From Oryzias latipes (lineage: Eukaryota; Chordata; Actinopteri; Beloniformes; Adrianichthyidae): DNA of 64,000 nt. Location: assembly GCF_002234675.1 (NCBI RefSeq), contig NC_019876.2, positions 18,669,354 through 18,733,353 on the forward strand, given 5' to 3'. A program made the translations under genes and the position numbers. The notes beneath the pieces are model-generated. The model saw nothing but the letters and a program-made list of their open reading frames with translations, was not told where the DNA came from and ran no database searches. Shown here one piece after another: positions 61,893 through 64,000 of this stretch (within the stretch, counting starts at the first letter, position 1; every line of letters starts with the position of its first letter).

Positions 61893-62530
61893 ACTGCTCC
61901 GATCACCTTTTGATCTATTTTCAAATTGTTCCCAGTGGGCGGCTATCCACCCGTACAGTTTTGAGCCAAATACCAGCCCAGATGAGGAAAATGAAGTATA
62001 TATATTCTTGACTACATATGGATGCATCAGAATGGAGCAGAGCAGGGGGGCTTGTGCCCGGTACAAGCTTTTTCCAACATTATTTCAAATATTCAATGAT
62101 TTGAATAAAAAATGAACGACCATGGGATTATTTCAGGCAGGCAACTCGAGCAGTGCGTTTACCTGGTTACTCCTCCCTGCGGGCGGTTCAGTCTAATTAA
62201 CTCACCTGTTCAGCGTCCTACTTAAGTTCCAGGTGCGGTCCAATCCCTCTTCATCCATTTCTGCGAGCTCTGCATTCGTCACCCCTCCCCCCTTCCACCT
62301 GTGAGCTCCATTAGGGGTAGTTTAATACCCTAAGTTTTCTATGGAGATCTTTGTTTTATGTATCGAAACAGAGCCTCATGTTAAACTAAAAGAAATGTGG
62401 AAATAAATCTTTACTGCATGAGTTGTCTGACTGAAATGCTCAGAAATGCAATTTTGAGCTTGATTTTCTTCATAAATGTCCTCCAGTATGAGAAATATGT
62501 TAAAAACACCAAAAATCTCGCCATAGAATG
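61893..62530 (+). mobile_element. TTAA-target element K, copy 8, with an internal insertion
   Basis: The left flank is TTAA (61889-61892). ACTGCTCCGATCACCTTTTG and 'TTCCCAGTGGG' are followed directly by 'GGCTATCCACCCGTACAG' (internal deletion) and the TTTTGAGCCAAATACCAGCC block. A foreign segment of about 230 bp (roughly 62112-62345) interrupts it. The 3' part resumes with 'AGAAATGCAATTTTGAGCTT' and 'TATGTTAAAAACACCAAAAA'. The right terminus is decayed. Confidence 0.8.
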
Positions 62531-64000
62531 TTTTTATTCTGATTGAAGTGAAGGGCAAAGATTTCAGAAACTCTGAATGGTTAAAAAGAAAAAAAAGACT
62601 CAAAATAAAAGCAATTATATTTTTATTATCTTTAATATAAATTTTCTTTAAAAAAAATTATTTTATTTTTTTTTTGGGCATTTTCAGCTTTGCCGTTGTG
62701 TTTGAAAATTGGCATTTCAATGATTTATTAACAATACAAGAACTTTTTCCTGGTCCATGTTTGTTTGTATGCATAAGTATGCAATGTGAGCTGTTGTTGT
62801 GGGTGTTGACATTTTTGTGTGTGAAGAACTTTCAAGCCATCAGTATGTTAAGAATATTTGAGTGTGTCTGTGGACGGGCCCTGCCCTTTGGACTAACATC
62901 TACCTGACAGTGCTAATGACATATCTTCAGCAACTTGTTGCTTTGTGTTTCTACTCCCCTACTTCTTTAATCATCCTCCAACCCCCTACCCCTTTTTTCT
63001 CCCTTTTCTTTTGTACCCTTAAACCCATCACTAACATCCCACTCTCTTCTTCTCCTTTTTTTTCCCATCTGGTTCAACAAACAAAAGTTATACAAATATA
63101 ATCAATATGAATAACGTTTAGCCTCAAATACAAAAGGGGTTTATACAAATATACACTTTGTGTGTCAGAAGATCCATAACTCTTTATTTTACCCAGTACA
63201 ATCTGTCCAACACAAGAGGTCTTCAGCTCGTATCTGTTCGGTCAACTGCTGGACAGAACAAGTTTAAAGAAAAAAAATTATTTGGCCCTGGTAAAACAGT
63301 AGGAGATCTTAAATATTGAAAAAAATACATAAATATATCTGGTGGGAGTTTGTTAAGATTTTTTGTGTTGGTGAATTCTCAGCAGTATAAATGTAAAAGA
63401 AAGTATGCCATCATTTGCATTAATATTGCAGATGCATGCAGGACTGAATTTGCATGAGCCTTAACTTGTCACGACCCCTGCTGGTCTCTGTGCTGACTCA
63501 GACCGGCCTCCAACATTATTCATGACCCACTAATGGGGGTCTCACGCAGCCATGTTACAATTTCAGAGCCTCCCTAACTTATAACTGTCATTTGACCTAA
63601 ACCAGTCCGCTCGGTTTGTTCATGATGGACTGCCTGTCAGTCACAAACAGAAGCTTTAGTTTGACAGCTTTTCATCCCTGTCGTGTGTTTGGGAAGTTGA
63701 CCTTGCATGACCTGAATCCACAATTGGTCATATGGGGGAGGATGCGGGGGAAAAGCCCTTTACTGGCCTCTCATTGAAACTGCCTTCGTAGCAGGGCAGC
63801 CTCTGTGTTCTGTGCGCTCAGCTGGCTTAACAGAGTGGCAAAGATATTCAGCCCAGCACAGAATTCAGGAGGAGAATTCAGATGGATGACAGTGGAGCTG
63901 AGGGCTCAGACCCAGATACATTTGGCCGCCTGACATCAAACAGCAACACCTCATGAAATGGTGCAGTTCACTGGTCAAAGTTCAAGGAAAAAGCCATGTC
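62531..64000. other. Gene-free right edge with a GC-richer block
   Basis: No gene. The segment 63470-64000 is markedly GC-richer and non-repetitive, with no long splice-bounded frame, and runs off the window. It could be conserved non-coding DNA or flank of a gene beyond the edge. Confidence 0.35.

Overview
This is a 64 kb piece of a vertebrate nuclear genome, almost certainly a percomorph teleost. I lean towards a medaka-like fish from the repeat families, but that is an impression and not a measurement. The evidence is AT-rich DNA with spliced genes and GT-AG introns, a tRNA-Leu(CAG) gene nearly identical to the vertebrate form, and a dense mix of Tc1/mariner, Harbinger, piggyBac, hAT, TTAA-target, L2-type LINE, SINE and LTR remnants. 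Nothing bacterial or viral is present.

Three protein-coding genes could be reconstructed exon by exon with intact reading frames. (1) 5429-20996, + strand: a 17-exon shootin-1 family gene of 563 aa. It has a long coiled coil, a polyproline stretch and the conserved Met-Glu-Arg-Ile-Lys-Lys-Gly...Leu-Arg-Pro-Val block, plus a 21-nt microexon and transposon-filled introns. (2) 29580-32681, + strand: tex261, 6 exons, 196 aa, an Erv26/Svp26-type early secretory pathway membrane protein. (3) 37256-40079, - strand: ankrd53, 6 exons, 373 aa, an ankyrin-repeat protein. tex261 and ankrd53 are tail to tail, which matches their arrangement in mammals as I recall it and supports both names. The actin-clutch shootin gene, the ER-Golgi protein and the spindle/cilia-type ankyrin protein have no obvious shared pathway. 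They are ordinary neighbours, not an operon-like unit.

Layout: 1-5.4 kb holds a tRNA-Leu gene, its truncated pseudogene, a piggyBac-type MITE and other repeats. 5.4-21 kb is the shootin gene. 21-29.4 kb is a graveyard of Tc1, LINE and L2 copies, plus a 1.4 kb Harbinger copy nested inside a larger inverted-repeat element; one unrecognised open block at 23663-23851 looks exon-like. 29.4-40.1 kb is the tex261/ankrd53 pair. 40.1-64 kb is gene-poor: a solo LTR just upstream of ankrd53, a 3 kb decayed LINE, hAT and Tc1/mariner remnants, several copies of two TTAA-target families, and four GC-richer non-repetitive blocks that could be conserved non-coding elements. A possible set of 5' non-coding exons lies at 46.15-46.81 kb.

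The best candidates for something not already explained are: a family of at least nine TTAA-flanked elements, several of which keep the same short acidic reading frame; a perfect 20-bp hairpin with two octamer-like sites in an ankrd53 intron; the unrecognised exon-like block; and the degenerate tandem array beside shootin exon 11.
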